A stretch of DNA of 64,000 nucleotides from Takakia lepidozioides. Its lineage: Eukaryota > Streptophyta > Takakiopsida > Takakiales > Takakiaceae. Each line of letters opens with the position of its first letter. Position 1 is the first letter of the stretch. Below the pieces are notes generated by a model, which made no database searches, was not told the origin of the DNA, and was given only the letters and a program-made list of their open reading frames with translations. Of this stretch, positions 34,198 through 46,862 are shown one piece after another. Location of the stretch: contig CM060733.1 in the NCBI GenBank assembly GCA_030704615.1, forward strand, positions 73,408,001-73,472,000. The letters are read 5' to 3'. Position numbers and translations under genes: made by a program.

Positions 34198-36440
34198 TGG
34201 TAGTGGGGCCAGGATTAGGATGGATGTCGCCGCAACGCATGAGGAGGAGTGCTATACATGCTATTTGATAGTACTTATGATGTGTTGGTGGGTGGTGATA
34301 GGAGTGTTTAGATGGGAGGGGGTTTTGTCGGTATCTGCCGTGCGGGCAGTGGGTGATGAAAGAGGTTTTTAGAGTTTTTGGTTGATGAGTGCGGAGGTAA
34401 GTGTTACTGTGGGTTCGTAGTTGGGATAGGTAATGGGTATTATTGTGTGTAATTGTGGAGCAAGTGGCGGGTGTGTGTATTGGGGGGGTGAGTGGTGGTG
34501 TGTTTCATTGAGGATTTATATTTATATTTATATTTTCGTGGAGGAGAAGATAGATTGCAAGGGGGTGGGATTTAGAGGTGAAGGTGCGGAGGTTGTGGAG
34601 CAGGTAGCATGAGGGGGGGATTGTAGGTAACCATGGTGGATGTGTTGAGTAAAGCAGCCTGACGAGGTTTATGACTGTGTGTGCGTAGTCTCCAGAAAGA
34701 ATAGGAGCACTGGACTTGTGAGGGTATATAGTGCGAGTCATTAGTTGTGAGCTGCTGCCAATACTGCGGCCACAGATTTTGAGTATAAATAAACAAGGCG
34801 AATGCGTTGAGCATGGCAACCCATCGGGTGTTTTGAGTGCGTGTGCATATACTACGTACGAGAGGAATTTTTTGTGCTAGCTAAGGCTTGTAAGGGGGGT
34901 GTAACATGTAAAAGTGGAATTGTTTGAAATGCATGTATTTCTTTTGAAGAATTTGTGGTGGGGGTCGGGAGAACAACATGAAAGAAGTTCCAGTGGGGCA
35001 ACATGTGTGAAGCGTTGCGGTGTGGGGTGACGCAGTTCCAATCAGGGAGGGGATTGATGAAATTCGAGCAACAGTTGGAGAGGTTGTAGTATGTGGGCTA
35101 AGTGGACTAGGAATAAATAGTGTATAGTGAATACTCGGGGCATATTGAATGGGAGACAATGACAGTCCACTGTATGGGTGTTTGGGGTTAAGATGTCCGG
35201 GGTACGTATGTAGTGGTATTTTTTTGGCATATGTGTCCTGATATGAGGATTGTGCAATGCGCTGGATAGAGGATGGATGATAAATGTCTAGGAGATGACG
35301 ACGAGTAGAGGGTGGATGATAAACGTCTAGGGAATGACGACGAGTAGAGGATGGATGATAAACATCTAGGGAACGACGACGAGTAGAGGATGGATGATAA
35401 GCGTCTAGGGAGCGATGACGAGTAGGGGATGGATGATATACGTCTTAGGAGATGATGAGTATCAAAATGATGATGATATATCTTGTGGCAGTCATTGAGT
35501 AGGAACATGGAGTAAATTTTTTGGTGTCAAATTGTAGAGAGTAGAAAGTAACATTGGTGTGAAATTGTTTGAAATAGAGAGAGTCCATATGCCCAAGCAA
35601 CTTGGGGAGAGGAGATCGAGAATGCTGAGTAGTCCTTGCTTGAAACTGAGCCTGGAAAAAAAGGATGAAGATTAGAACGATGACAAAGGGGCAACGAGTA
35701 TCGAGTGGGGGTGGCACCAGGGAACGAGACCTTGTCATATAATTGGGAAGAGAGATACATGCTGGATAGACATTGTGTGGTTCTGGTATAACAGCAGATA
35801 CAGCTATGGAAACAGAAAATGTTTATGTGAGGAGGTCCAGTGTAATAAGGTAGAGGTGGGCCTAAACTGGTAGAATCAAGACAGGCTTGGCAGCCAGCAT
35901 ATATATAGTGGACCATCGTATTGGAGAGGAGTCCTATAGTATACATGGGAACAATACAAGCAGTGATAAGTCATCGTGGTTATCTATGCAGAGACTATGC
36001 TTAAGAGGTCTTGTACCTGGACAAGTGGATTGTGATACAATGGGTGGTGGCTGACATGATACAGTCTGCCGCATATGCTAGGATTGACCATCAGGGTGCC
36101 TTAGGGTTGTGCGTGGTGAGTCCTGTTTGACGGTTGGGTATCTCTTGAATTCGGGGAGCCATCTGGAACAAAGCAGCTGAGCATCAGAGAGTGATGAGAA
36201 TTCAATACATGCAACGTGAGATCTGTTTGTCAAGGAGAGGCGGGGGAGCAGCCAGGGTTGGGAAAAGGGGTGGGTGTACTTCCTGAGCATGAGAGGGCAC
36301 TCAGATGGTTGGGTTCGGAGATGAGGGCATCTCTGTTGACACTGCGGAGGCCTCAGGATGGCACCTTTAGCAGCTATAGCGCATGACTCGAGGGCTTCAA
36401 CCAGATTATGACACCAGCTAAGGGCACCAGGCCAGGCCAA
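34198..36440. other. No gene seen
   Basis: G- and T-rich on the plus strand, without recognisable coding sequence. Several C-rich minus-strand open frames here are low-complexity and match nothing I know. The only structure I see is the minisatellite at 35,265-35,455. Confidence 0.4.
35265..35455. repeat. 39-bp minisatellite, about five units
   Basis: Units of the form gtagaggatggatgataaa, then cgtctagggaatgacgacga, repeat every 39 bp with few substitutions. Confidence 0.9.
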
Positions 36441-36446
36441 CTGCTC

Positions 36447-37500
36447 CTACCAGCGGAGGGCTCCAATCTCGAGAAATCTCGTCAGTCCACAGAGTGGTGC
36501 GGGTGGATTCAGCTGCACATCTGGAGGCAATAGTGTTGCCCGTTGCCGTAGCGCCGGGGTGACATTGTTGGCAGTTGTAGCTTGACGTGCATCCTTCATG
36601 CTCTTGCATTTGGCATACATATCTGCCAGGGTAGTCTCCAGTCTGTCGAACACTCCCTTTGCATCATCGATGCACCCACATTTTAAATACATGTCCACGA
36701 AAGTATTGTTCAGAATGACATTTGGTACAATTCCAGCTCTGATGATGTCGCCATGGACCTCTTTACCCTTTTCCAAAGCTGCCATGCTTGCACACGCATA
36801 AATGCACACAAATGTGTTGTGGTCGGTTTTCACCCCTTCCCCCATCATTTGATCATAGGTATCCAAAGCCTCCATATTACGTCCCTGCTGTGCATACCGT
36901 GCAAGCATCGCATTCCACGACACAACATCTCGTTCAGCCATAGTGTCAAACACTCCCTTTGCCTCCTCGATGCATCCACATTTTGCATACGTGACCATCA
37001 GGGTATAGTTCAGAATAACAGTTGGTACAAGTCCAGCACGATGTCGCCATGGACCTCTTTGCCTTTTCCTAGAGCTGCCAGGGCAGTGTTCAGAATGACA
37101 TTTGGTACAACTCCAGCTTTGATGATGTCAACATGTAAGTCTTCGCGCGTTACCAGGGCTGCCAGGCTTGCACAAGCATTGCAAATGCACACAAATGTGA
37201 TGTGGTTGGGCTTCACCCCTTCCTCCATCATTTGATCATAGGTCTCCACGACATTTGTAACAACTCCAGCTTTGACATGGCCATTCAACCTGGCCTGCTG
37301 CTTCTGCTGTGGAGGCAGGGGTAATTCAACAAGAAGATCTTTGCTAGAAGGCCATAAGCATAATGAGAATCAATGACAAAAAGTTGAGTCCCCAGGTGGA
37401 ACTGGTGAACCATGGCATACATATCAGCAAGCCTAAGGGCACTCTTCATAATGATATCAGGTGAGATTTCAGCTTTGATGATGTCATCATGGACACCTTT
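36447..37500 (-). pseudogene. Pentatricopeptide repeat (PPR) protein, decayed
   Basis: The minus strand encodes several PPR units with the plant PLS flavour: YAKCGCIEEAKGVFDTMAER, DVVSWNAMLARYAQQGRN, MEALDTYDQMMGEGVK, ALEKGKEVHGDIIRAG and DMYLKCGCIDDAKGVFDRL (36,998-36,590). A second set at 37,288-37,030 (MMEEGVKPNHITFVCI, NACASLAALVTREDLHVDII) is shortened and out of frame. A more diverged unit lies at 37,560-37,440 (KGVHDDIIKAEI). PPR proteins bind organellar RNA. There is no intact start, no targeting peptide and no C-terminal domain, so this is a relic. Confidence 0.85.
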
Positions 37501-37689
37501 GTCCTTTCCCAGGGCTGTTTGTGAAGAACTCTTGGGACAGATCTCGCTGCAAATTCTGGCAGTGTGAGAGCCTTCAGTGTGCTGATAAGCTACAGATGGC
37601 ACCACCTGCAGCCTATAATGAGGTGACGAATGTGCCATTTCATGGTTGGCTTCCTCCTTCTGCTGTTTACTGGCATGATTCTTTGATAG

Positions 37690-38270
37690 ATTCTTTTGCT
37701 GAAGATGGCCTTCGAAACATTGACTTGGTCTGGGCTCCAATCGCCTGCACACTTGTGGATGGAGATGGGGCAAAGTACAGCCCAGCTGCTTGCTGAAGAA
37801 ATTTCTCATGAGCTGGCTGAACGAGGAGGTGGCTGTGGGGACAGGGTGACCGTTAATGAGACACCTGAACAAGATATGTCTACATGGGACATAATGACGG
37901 CAGGGTATGCCAAGCACGGATCTGGTAAGGAGACCTTGAAGATCTGCGAACAAGTGAGACCAGAGGGGTACCCGATAGGATCTCGTTCACTTGTGTTCTA
38001 AATGGGTGTGCCAGCTTTTCAGACCTGGAAAGTGGTGAAGATATCCCTGTAGACATTTTCAAGGAACTATGGAGCAGAAACGGATGTGGAATTTACACGT
38101 TGTACCTGTTGGGTATACCTTACAATCCTGGAAGGGAAGCTGGCCGATGGTGCAGGCTGAAAGATGGAGCAGGCAAGGAGTGGGTAAGAAGTAGGCCTGA
38201 CTTGAAACCTTTCATACCAGTAGTAAGTGTTCAGCGGGTGAAGGTGGTCAGTGAGGACCCCGACACTTAA
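37690..38270 (+). pseudogene. PPR protein C-terminal relic, opposite strand
   Basis: The plus strand reads MSTWDIMTAGYAKHGSGKET and LKICEQVRPEGYPI. After a frame change it reads CVLNGCASFSDLESGEDIP, then AGRWCRLKDGAGKEWVRSRP and DLKPFIP. This matches the last PPR unit and the start of an E-type extension (AGRW, then a K-x-x-G-x-x-K stretch). It lies tail-to-tail with the minus-strand PPR relic, so one of the two has been inverted or they come from different genes. Confidence 0.65.
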
Positions 38271-38399
38271 AAAATGGAGACACACTACATATGTAGTGTG
38301 AATGCATGGGAGTAACATTAAAAATTTTGTTACTTGCTCAGATTCTTCATTTCTACAAGAAAGGTGGTACCAGTGCGAAATAGGTGGAGTTATCCCTAC

Positions 38400-38830
38400 G
38401 ATTTATTTCATCCATGCCTACCAGGTTGTGTTATAAGCTGAGAAGAGGATTGCTTGGCTAGGATGAAGGTAGTTGAACCGTGAACAGTGGATTTTCCATC
38501 CGATGAATGGATGATGTTCATCCATACTTACTCGGTTACAGCGTGGGAATGATGGGGAACTCTTGGCCAGGATGAAAACGCTTAAGTGTCTTGCTATTTT
38601 ATTTCATCCATGCTACGGATGGAATTCATCCTTGCCTAGAGGTTATTTCATGGGCACACTCTGATGATACTTTGCCAAGATGAGCTAAGTCGTGACCAGA
38701 CATATTTTTCATCTGGAGGATGAACACATTACATCCATTCTTACTGGATGACTCATAAGAACGTTTTCCGTTCGTGGAATGGATGACTTCCATCACTGGC
38801 GGTTATCCTAGGAACGCGGGACGAGGAAGA
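38400..38830. repeat. GGATGAA/TTCATCC inverted-repeat field
   Basis: About ten short words GGATGAA, GGATGG and their complements occur here, including the near-palindrome ggatggaattcatcc at about 38,617. Similar words recur at 51,400-51,500 and at 62,330-62,560 (ggatgaatttcatcc). Confidence 0.6.
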
Positions 38831-40190
38831 CGAAGGGGAAGATGACGGGGGCTTTGAGCAGATGCTGCGAACAGTGGAATTGGTAGGACATTGTGTCAAG
38901 GGCGATTGCATCTACGCTGGGGCATTCTGGCTTGCATTAAGGGAAGTATTAATTAGAGGTGATGTAGAGGATAAGGGCACAGCTTGGTAATCTGTGTAGT
39001 AGGGGAAGCGGTGTCGTCTTTGGTCTGTTTCATTCATGATCTCGTGCTGCTGGAGGATAAGCTCACTAAGGAGTGCAGCTTGGTAAGGTGTGTGATGTCA
39101 GCAGGGAACGGTGCAGACCTGTGAACTGGTTGGCAACGGGATCTGGACGGATCATCCAAGAAATGGGCTCTGGATTTTGAAGGTATCTGGCCATCCTGGA
39201 ATTAGTATTAGAAAAAGGGGTCGATTCACGGATAAGGAAGTAGGATGTGGCCATTAGGAAGGAAGGGCTGCTGCCATCTAGGCTAGAAATGATATTTGCA
39301 AGGATGAATTCCTCACTTGGGGATCTGGTCTGCCGAGACAGGGCGGAGAAGGAAATCTGGCGTATACGATTAGTTCTGGGAAGAGCCACTGCAGGCAGTA
39401 ACGTTAAAACAGTTAAATGTTACTCTACCTAGGGCCATGGTGCCAGTGAAGTACCTCTGAATTCATGAAGGCTGGCTGATAAAGAAAGAATTGTTGGTGG
39501 GGGGCGGTGAAGGTTTCACACACCCTGCATTGAACGATCTATCTTAAGGGAGCGGCAGCACATGCGGTGGCATCCTGCGCATGAGATATCTGACAGAAAA
39601 GATAAGGGGGGTTTTTCCTGGCAATTAGATGCCCACCGCTTGAATGAGGGTATAAAGCAGCTAAGTGCGATGATCGCTCTTCTTCTTTCACTTAGGAATA
39701 GTTGTTGTTGCTTTGACTTAGGAGCTCTCAAGCAAGACTGATGTAGGAGATAAGATTTTGAGAAATGGAATGGAGGTGGCCTGACTTCAAACCAGGGAGA
39801 TTGTAGAGAGGATGTGAGAGGATGCATATGTCCGTGGGGATATTGATTAGAGGGCAGATGCAGCCCCACCATAGTCACTGAGTGTATGATGTTCCTTTTG
39901 CTTCAGATCATCTATTTCCAGTGGCATGAATCTGGACCCAATGTTGCATTGAAGGTTGATGTCAAATGTACATGCAATTTTGAGCACAGTAGAGCACAAA
40001 CCCGTAGGGTTAGCTGCCTTTTTAACAATAGAAAGCTGAGGGTGATGGTGTTTCATTGGAGGACTAGGGTATCCTGAATTTATGTGGCATGCATACATTA
40101 CAGGGATGATGTGGAAAATTATTTTAAGTTGTTTAGTGTAGCTGCCTTACTGAAGCTGAAACTTGATGTTTGATCCCAGAATGAGGGGAT
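38831..40190. other. No gene seen
   Basis: No coding or repeat structure that I can support. Open frames on both strands are short and unlike any family I know. Confidence 0.4.
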
Positions 40191-40204
40191 TTAGTTTGGG
40201 AACT

Positions 40205-40290
40205 CTGTTGGTTCAAAGCTGTTCGGTGGATTGAACCCACAACCACTTCCGAGGTGGTATGTGCCCATTATCACTAGGCTATGCTTCTCA
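40205..40290 (-). mobile_element. tRNA-derived SINE-like head
   Basis: On the minus strand there is an A-box-like TAGCCTAGTGATAATGGGC and, about 40 bp on, a B-box-like GTGGGTTCAATCCACC. This spacing suits an internal Pol III promoter, but the sequence does not fold as a full tRNA cloverleaf. A close relative lies at 60,262-60,345. Confidence 0.55.
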
Positions 40291-40394
40291 TTGTTTGCTA
40301 TTAGGGTCTTCAATGCCCGCGGCTGCGGCGGGCCCCGCTGGCCCACAAAACACATAAATGCACATATAAATCATTAGTTATTTCAAAGGTTTGT

Positions 40395-40490
40395 AGAAAG
40401 TGGCGAGTAGTGTGGTGATTAAGAGCATCGGGTAATATGTTCAAGGTTTGGTGTTCAAATCCTGTCGTGTTGTACTATGGAATGATGTGT
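40395..40490 (+). mobile_element. tRNA-derived SINE-like head
   Basis: An A-box-like agtgtggtgattaagag and a B-box-like GGTGTTCAAATCCTGTC are about 35 bp apart. A different family from the 40,205 unit. Confidence 0.5.
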
Positions 40491-40639
40491 GTTATTAAAT
40501 TTATATTTTGTCGAAGGTTGGAGTCGGTCTCATGGAGGGTGAAGGTTGGAGTCAGTCTAGAGGGTCCGCTCGTCGGTCTGCCCAGTTGGAGTTGGTCCGC
40601 TAGTCGGTCTGTTGGAGGGTCTGCCAGTCCGCTTGACGG

Positions 40640-40980
40640 TATTTAAAAAAAAAAACTGTTGCGACCACCCCCCTACTATTAAAAAACAGAAAATTGCTCC
40701 GACCACCCCCCATGCCGGTGGTCGCACCTATTAAGAAAAAAAAAATGTTGCGACCACCCCCCTGCTGGTGGTCGCACCTATTACAAATAAAATAAAAATT
40801 GTGCGACCACCAGTAGCGGTGGTCGCAACTGTTTAAGAAAAGAAAAAATGCGACCACCCCTGCTAGTGCTCGCATCTATTTTTTAAAAACAAAAATGTTG
40901 CGACAACCCCTCTGCTGGTGGTCACAACTATTAAAAAATAAGATAAATTCTGCAACCACCAGAATTTGGAGGTCGCACCA
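40640..40980. repeat. GCGACCACC/GGTGGTCGC palindrome array
   Basis: Seven or so units of the form TGCGACCACC...GGTGGTCGCA are separated by A-rich spacers (attaaaaaa, ttaaaaaata). The spacing of 60-75 bp is fairly even. No gene is present. Confidence 0.88.
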
Positions 40981-42250
40981 ATTTAACAATAATGATTTAA
41001 AAATGATCTCAAATATTGGCGGATGGAGTAATCTATAAAACAATTCATTCACTTGCCAAGGTGTCGCTTGGAATACAATGTGTCCACCTACGTGGCATAT
41101 TTTTCACCTAACTCATGTTTTACTGATTTTTCGGCAAAACTGACGTGACGTTGGTCGCGTCAGCGTCAGGTCCGACGTGATGTGACGTCACTGACGTGTG
41201 CAACCCTGGCTGGAGTGAACTTAAGGGGGGGGGGATGTTGGTGTGTTGGGCTGTAGATTTGGATGGGTTAAGGTGATGATAGGGGAGGGTGTGAGGGGGG
41301 TAGGGGAGTGGCCAGGATGAATATTGTCCATTAGTGGTTTGGATGAGAAAATCCGTGAGTGGATGTGTAGATGCATATATTGGTACACTTTTCTTTTCAG
41401 ATCGTTTTTTATCATAAGACAAGCGGTTTCGGCAATGTACTGCCAAAACAGGTTAGTTTGTTAGTTGTCTGGAAATTGTTGGTATAACACGTAGGAAATT
41501 AGACAGTGTCTGCGATGACCATTGAGAGGAACTTTGGCGTCAACATGACCGTATGAAGCTGCATCGACAGCAGATTAGGCTACCAATTCGGTACCAGAAA
41601 CGACAAGGTAATTATGTTCAAACAATACAGGACGACTGTTCCAGTCGATTGCGATCTCTCTTTTCTCCCGCCTTTCAAATCCAATAGGAACACACGGCGA
41701 GGAGCTTGGCAATTGGTGGAAGCGACATGTACAGCAATGAAATATCGCAACAAAGCAAATGGCTGCATCGGAATGACAGCAGGTCAGGACGACTTCAAAT
41801 GGCGAAGCGTGGACTTGTTAACGGTGTGGGACAACTGGAGGGGACATCGGACAATCTATGACTCAGTGGCAGGGTTAAGGACCCCAGATCCATCACCAGG
41901 GATTTAATTTCCAAAAATACCACAAAATTTGTGTGTAGCGAAAATACGACGAATGGCGAGAAACGCAACTTTTTACCACCAATGGACCTGAGAATTTACA
42001 GGCTGAAATGGGTATATAATTGTAGTTTGTCACCAAGTTTGGTGATTCATGGAGCTGATTAGCAGCGGCGCCAAATTATTGAGTCGACGGCACTCAGAGC
42101 TGGGAAAATCGGAATCAAGGATGCGCAGGAGTCACGGACTCCTCAGACCAAGATCGTCACCCCGCTCGAAGGCGTAGTGGCCTGGGATATACTCAAAAGC
42201 GAACAATGTTTCCACATTCGAACCAGTATCTGCTGTGTAATCTGTGTACC
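40981..42250. other. Mostly unassigned; weak coding trace at 41,614-41,907
   Basis: A purine-rich run (aagggggggggatgttggtg, about 41,224) resembles a polypurine tract next to an LTR start, but no partner LTR is seen. A 97-codon plus-strand frame at 41,614-41,907 (with QDDFKWRSVDLLTVWDNW) ends 350 bp before the Pif1 remnant and has a similar composition. It may be an upstream part of the same element. Confidence 0.3.
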
Positions 42251-43852
42251 AGATAACGATGTTTAATTAAAGCAATCCAAACGTACTTTATAAAAACCAA
42301 GAGACCAAAAATCCTGAAAATCGGTGCTTACACAGCCAACGCCGCAACCCTCATAGGAGGATCAACCATCCACGCTCTATTGGGACTCAAAATCAGCCAG
42401 AGTGCCAATAAATCCAACACAAAAAGTTTTATAAACGAACGGTCTGGAACTGACTATTTGATTATAGACGAAGTATCTATGGTCGGATGCAACATGATCG
42501 CCGCTAATCATCTGAAATTACAAAAAATCAAATCAAACATGTTACCCTTCGGAGGACTCAACATAATGTTCATGGGCGATTTCATGCAGTTTCCACCAGT
42601 CACTGACGCGCCTCTCTATTCAACGAACATATAGCCCATATTCACATTCATAAAATACACACAGAAAAAGATTATAGGCAAAAGCCTATGGGAAAATTAC
42701 ATACGCCCTAACACAATCATATTGACCCAGCAAATGAGACAAGCCCACGATGTACAATATGCGAAATTGCTACAGAATCTACGCGAAGACAACTCCACCC
42801 AAACAAATTTCGAATTATTACAGATAAGATTCATGTCGAACTTGAAAGTCATCCTGTCCAAAGAACCCTGGGATAAAGCAATGTACATCGTACCTCGTAA
42901 CCAGTTAAAGAACGCCATCAATCACCAAATGATAGAATATTATACACGTAAATCTAATCATACGTCCTACACCATAGTAGCCACAGACACCTACAAGAAG
43001 CACGCACTCCGCGATGAGATCCAATTTGCAATCCGACAGCCCGTACCCGGGAATAAAAGCCACAATTTTTTTTCCATTTTTGAGATTGTACAAAGGAATG
43101 ACAGTCATGCTCACTGACAATTTGTATCCTAGATTGGGGCTTGTAAACAGTGCAGTCGGACAAATAGTGGGGATCTCGACATCAGAAGACGATTGGATCG
43201 TACGCAAAGATAACTTGATGCACCCGCCAAATCACGTATTAATCGACTTCAGCAAATTCATCCGTCAACATCAAACATTGAGCAACGTAAATTTAGAAAA
43301 CCTCCCAGAAAACGTAGTGCCGATTACACCCGTTTCAAGAACGTTCGATTATCACCACACGGAGGATGAACTGAAAAAACCAAAGAAATTCAAAATCAGC
43401 AGACACCAATTGCCTCTGATATCTGCCTATGCCGAACCGACTACAAGGGCCAAGGCAAAACTTTCGACAGAATAAGAGCAGAATAATCATCGACTTACAA
43501 AAACCACCAGATGGACACCCCTTGAATATGCACAACATTTACTTCACACTGTCTCGTTTAGGTTCCCTACAAGGACTTGTAATACTTCGGGACATTAAGT
43601 TCAAAGACATCCAGGCAGCCAAATTCAAGACAGGCTCATTGCAGTTCATGGCTCCACAAACCGATTGTAAGGAACAAAAATCATACATGACCACGGAACA
43701 CATCAGCACGGTGAATACCAACACTGCCATCAAAACACCACATCCACATCCACATCCAATCCAACCAAGACACGCATATGAAAAAATACAAGTGACAACC
43801 GATTCTGAAGCCGGACATCCCACACCGATAGGACCAAATGAAAACCGAACTT
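42250..43852 (+). pseudogene. Pif1-like DNA helicase of a mobile element (broken)
   Basis: Superfamily 1B helicase motifs appear in order: YTANAATLIGGSTIHALLGL (the region after Walker A); DYLIIDEVSMV (Walker B); GGLNIMFMGDFMQFPPVTD (motif III); QQMRQAHDVQYAKLLQNLR; MYIVPRNQLKNAIN; LYKGMTVMLTDNLYPRLGLV; and, after two frameshifts, a GQGKTF and YFTLSRLGSLQGLVILR end (motifs V/VI). Walker A itself is not present. A TAG interrupts at 42,632, and frames change near 43,075 (in a T run) and 43,440. The AT-rich, A-biased codon use differs from the neighbours. Such helicases drive replicative transposition in Helitron-like elements. I see no Rep domain, so the class stays open. Confidence 0.78.
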
Positions 43853-43969
43853 GATCAGAATTATCTCCCATACTGGTCGAGATGATCATAGAAATCGATT
43901 CCGAAGACGAATAATCCGACACAGAACACGCAGATATACATCAAGAAACATATTGGCACGAAGATCTTC

Positions 43970-44432
43970 TATTGACAACGCACGATGAGCAAATCATGTT
44001 GGATGATAACGGATGGTTGTGTGACCAGCAAGCCGGGGATGCAAATACTATTTGATTAGGAACTGGAAACACAAAACTACCAGCAACATTTTAACCATGA
44101 TAAACCCGAACGGAACGAATTATCAATGTACGGTGTTTGATTCCAGCATGTCCGCGGATAAGAAGCTACCGAGCGAAATAGAACAACATCTAAGAAAATT
44201 AATCCCCGTCCCACAATTCAATTATCTCTATGCCGATGTCATGCAACAAAGTGACAATTCATCGTGTGGCGTATTTGCGATAGCTTATGCCACGGATATA
44301 GCATTCGGATTAAATCCCGCACATTCCCGATATGCAACATCCACCATGAGAACCCATTTGAGAGATTGCATAAACAATCGAAGATTTGATCCATTTCCAA
44401 AACAACATTCACAATACGAAGACTCGAGATAA
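43970..44432 (+). pseudogene. Ulp1-like (C48) cysteine protease of the same element
   Basis: The plus-strand frame contains TVFDSSMSADKKLPSEIEQH and YADVMQQSDNSSCGVFAIAY, the catalytic Gln/Cys box of Ulp1-type proteases. After this come ATDIAFGLNP and the MRTHLRDCINNRRFDPFP end typical of mobile-element Ulp1 domains. A TAG at about 44,054 cuts it from an upstream WLCDQQAGDAN stretch. The catalytic His position looks altered. It follows the Pif1 remnant by about 200 bp in the same orientation with the same A-rich composition, so both belong to one element. Confidence 0.75.
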
Positions 44433-45164
44433 CGTGACATTTGATTAGAACCCCAAAAACTAACGCAAACAACTCTGGCTCGACGTCTAGTACCAATAAA
44501 TGGCAAAAAACAAACGACAACGAAGTATACAATACAATCGAAGTCCTTAATGAAAATGGCCCAAAAATGAATGGAGAATCCGTACGTTCAGGGGATCTCG
44601 TTGCCGTGAAGTCCAACATCTGATATTGGATGAATTTTTGTCACAAAAAACACGGACTTTCATTCCAATTAAAAGGGGTCAAATTGTTGGCCAAAGCACC
44701 ATAGGAAACAGAGTCAAACGAAGACAACTGGAGCAGAAGCATAGCTTGGTAGCGCTTAAAACAAACACCTGTAAATGTTTCAAAGCGAATATCCATGTAA
44801 GGGCCACCACATTTTATAAAGACCATCCTTCTTCTCATCCTCAAAAAGTCTTCAATTGTCTCTATTTTGTCCCAATACATGTTCACAACGGATAATCAAT
44901 AAATACATATTCATCATAGTCCAAATGTACTTGTTATAACCAAGACGACCCATGGAAAACCCCTCCAACTCCTCCACACCACCCCCCCCCCCCCCCCCCA
45001 CCAATCAAAACTACGTGACCGACATTTTCGCAGGATGCATGATGTGTGGTCTCTCTCATAAACCTCGAGTATGGCCCATCCGTCCGGACGTCCTTCTCAG
45101 AAGTCGTCACTAGTAGTGCGGAGCAACGCGAAGCCGTAGTACTTAAGAATCCCAGTGGGTAACA

Positions 45165-45240
45165 AGCTGTGGTGGGTAGCGTGATGGTAAGGTGATAGCA
45201 TTGCAGGCGGCGAGGTTCGAGGCTCGATTCTTGATGGAAG
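45165..45240 (+). mobile_element. tRNA-derived SINE-like head
   Basis: A-box-like gtagcgtgatggtaaggtg and B-box-like GAGGTTCGAGGCTCGATTC lie about 30 bp apart. It directly precedes the 241-bp tandem repeat. A run of about 19 C lies 170 bp upstream. Confidence 0.5.
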
Positions 45241-45715
45241 TCTTGCAGTGTAACCCCAATCGATGTAACCTTCCAATTGGTGTAACCTTCTGTAACCCAG
45301 TTTTTCATGTAACTCTGTTAGACCATTTTATACTTGGCCACATTTGGACTTAGTCAAAATTTCGAGACCAAGTTTGGGTTACACCAACTGGAGTTACACT
45401 CCATCCTGTGTGACCCCGAGTGGAGTTACACACCTCGTCGTGTAACCGATGTAACCCCGACTGGAGTTGACACTCTTTCAGTCTTGTAGTGTAACCCCAG
45501 TCGATGTAACCCTCCAATTGGTGTAACCCTCTATAACCCGGTTTCTCATGTAACTCTGTTAGACCATTGTATACTTAGCCACATTTGGACTTAGTCAAAT
45601 TTCGAGACCAAGTGTGGGTTACACCGACTGGAGTTACACTCCATCCTGTGTAACCCCGAGTGGAGTTACACACCTCGTCGTGTAACCCCAACTGGAGTTG
45701 ACACTCCTTCAGTTC
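45240..45715. repeat. 241-bp tandem duplication rich in GTGTAACC/GGAGTTACAC
   Basis: The word gtgtaaccccaatcgatgtaa at about 45,249 recurs at about 45,490 with the whole 241-bp unit. Each unit contains many inverted words GTGTAACC and GGAGTTACAC, so it belongs to the same class of palindrome fields as elsewhere in the window. Confidence 0.9.
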
Positions 45716-46862
45716 CATGTCACTCTCAAGAGAGGGTGGGGAAGATTTGACATGCCGGAAACCAGCATTCTGTCATAGGTTGCCAGTGTGCATTAAGTTC
45801 TTACATTATTCCTATTATCGTCCCTCAATATACAAGATACCTAAGTGCAATGCAGTGATAAACTCCACATTCATCAATTTAACTGTGTGAGAATGCTGAT
45901 GGTTATGTCAAGACTCAAGACGGCCACAGGCCTCTTTCGCCTTGTCACCACAAACCTCCTTGTCGTCAACCTGTAGAATTTGGGCTAGCACAACAGTATG
46001 CCTTTGTCCTAATGCTCCGTTGAACGGTGGAGGCCAACATCTTCACAATCTGGTTCACCTACAGACCAGTGTTTTTCCCCCCCTGATCACACCAAGTCAG
46101 TTTTCAAAGAACACAGAATGTGGAGGGCGTTTGGAAGCATATGCCAAGAGCAAATTTAGCAAAAGACCAATCTGAGATTGCGACAGGAAAGCCATGGGTG
46201 ATTTGTACATGCACCTAGACTTTCATCCTTACTCTGAGGCAGGTAATTTAAACCACAAGGGCACGCCCGATTTCATAAAACAATACAGATTATCAAAAAA
46301 TCGAAAGGGTCAATCCATATATCACAACACCTGCCTGTTCCCCACCACCTCTCCAAGCACGATTCTTCCCAATTTCAACATAAGCCTTGTCCTCCATGTC
46401 GTCGACAAATGGGATATTACCGACAAAGCCCTTTTCACCACTTTATGTTTAGGGATTAGCACATACAAACAATGCCACATGACGTATATAATATGTACAT
46501 CCGTGTGGCCCTCCTCTCATTTCCATGCTTGTAGCAATCACCAAGCACAGATCCAGGAATGGAATTGATGTAGAGATTAAAATCAAATAAATACTCTACC
46601 ACAACCCTGTAGAATTTCACAAAACAGCCTACTCAAAAATTGAACCTAACTCAAATCACACTAGTTCTTCTCTGAATCCAGTCACTATAGTACAAACATG
46701 AGGCATCTGATCATATCTTCTGCTATTGAGATAGATGTTGCATAGGACATGCTCCACGCAGCTGGTGCACTTTGAAGGATGGATGGGCAAATGACCAGAA
46801 TATGCCTCGAGCCATGGCATGCCCAAGAACAGCCTGACGGGTATAGGCATCATAGTCTAGGC
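45716..46862. other. No gene seen; likely 3' flank of the TPR gene
   Basis: A 124-codon plus-strand open frame at 46,194-46,568 has no recognisable motif and is probably chance. The last few hundred bases may be the 3' UTR of the minus-strand TPR gene. Confidence 0.4.

Noticed and set aside
34505-35946. Several C-rich minus-strand open frames
   Set aside because: Low-complexity, no motifs, and partly built on the 39-bp minisatellite.
40205-40490. tRNA genes
   Set aside because: A- and B-box-like words are present, but the sequences do not form acceptor and anticodon stems; SINE heads fit better.
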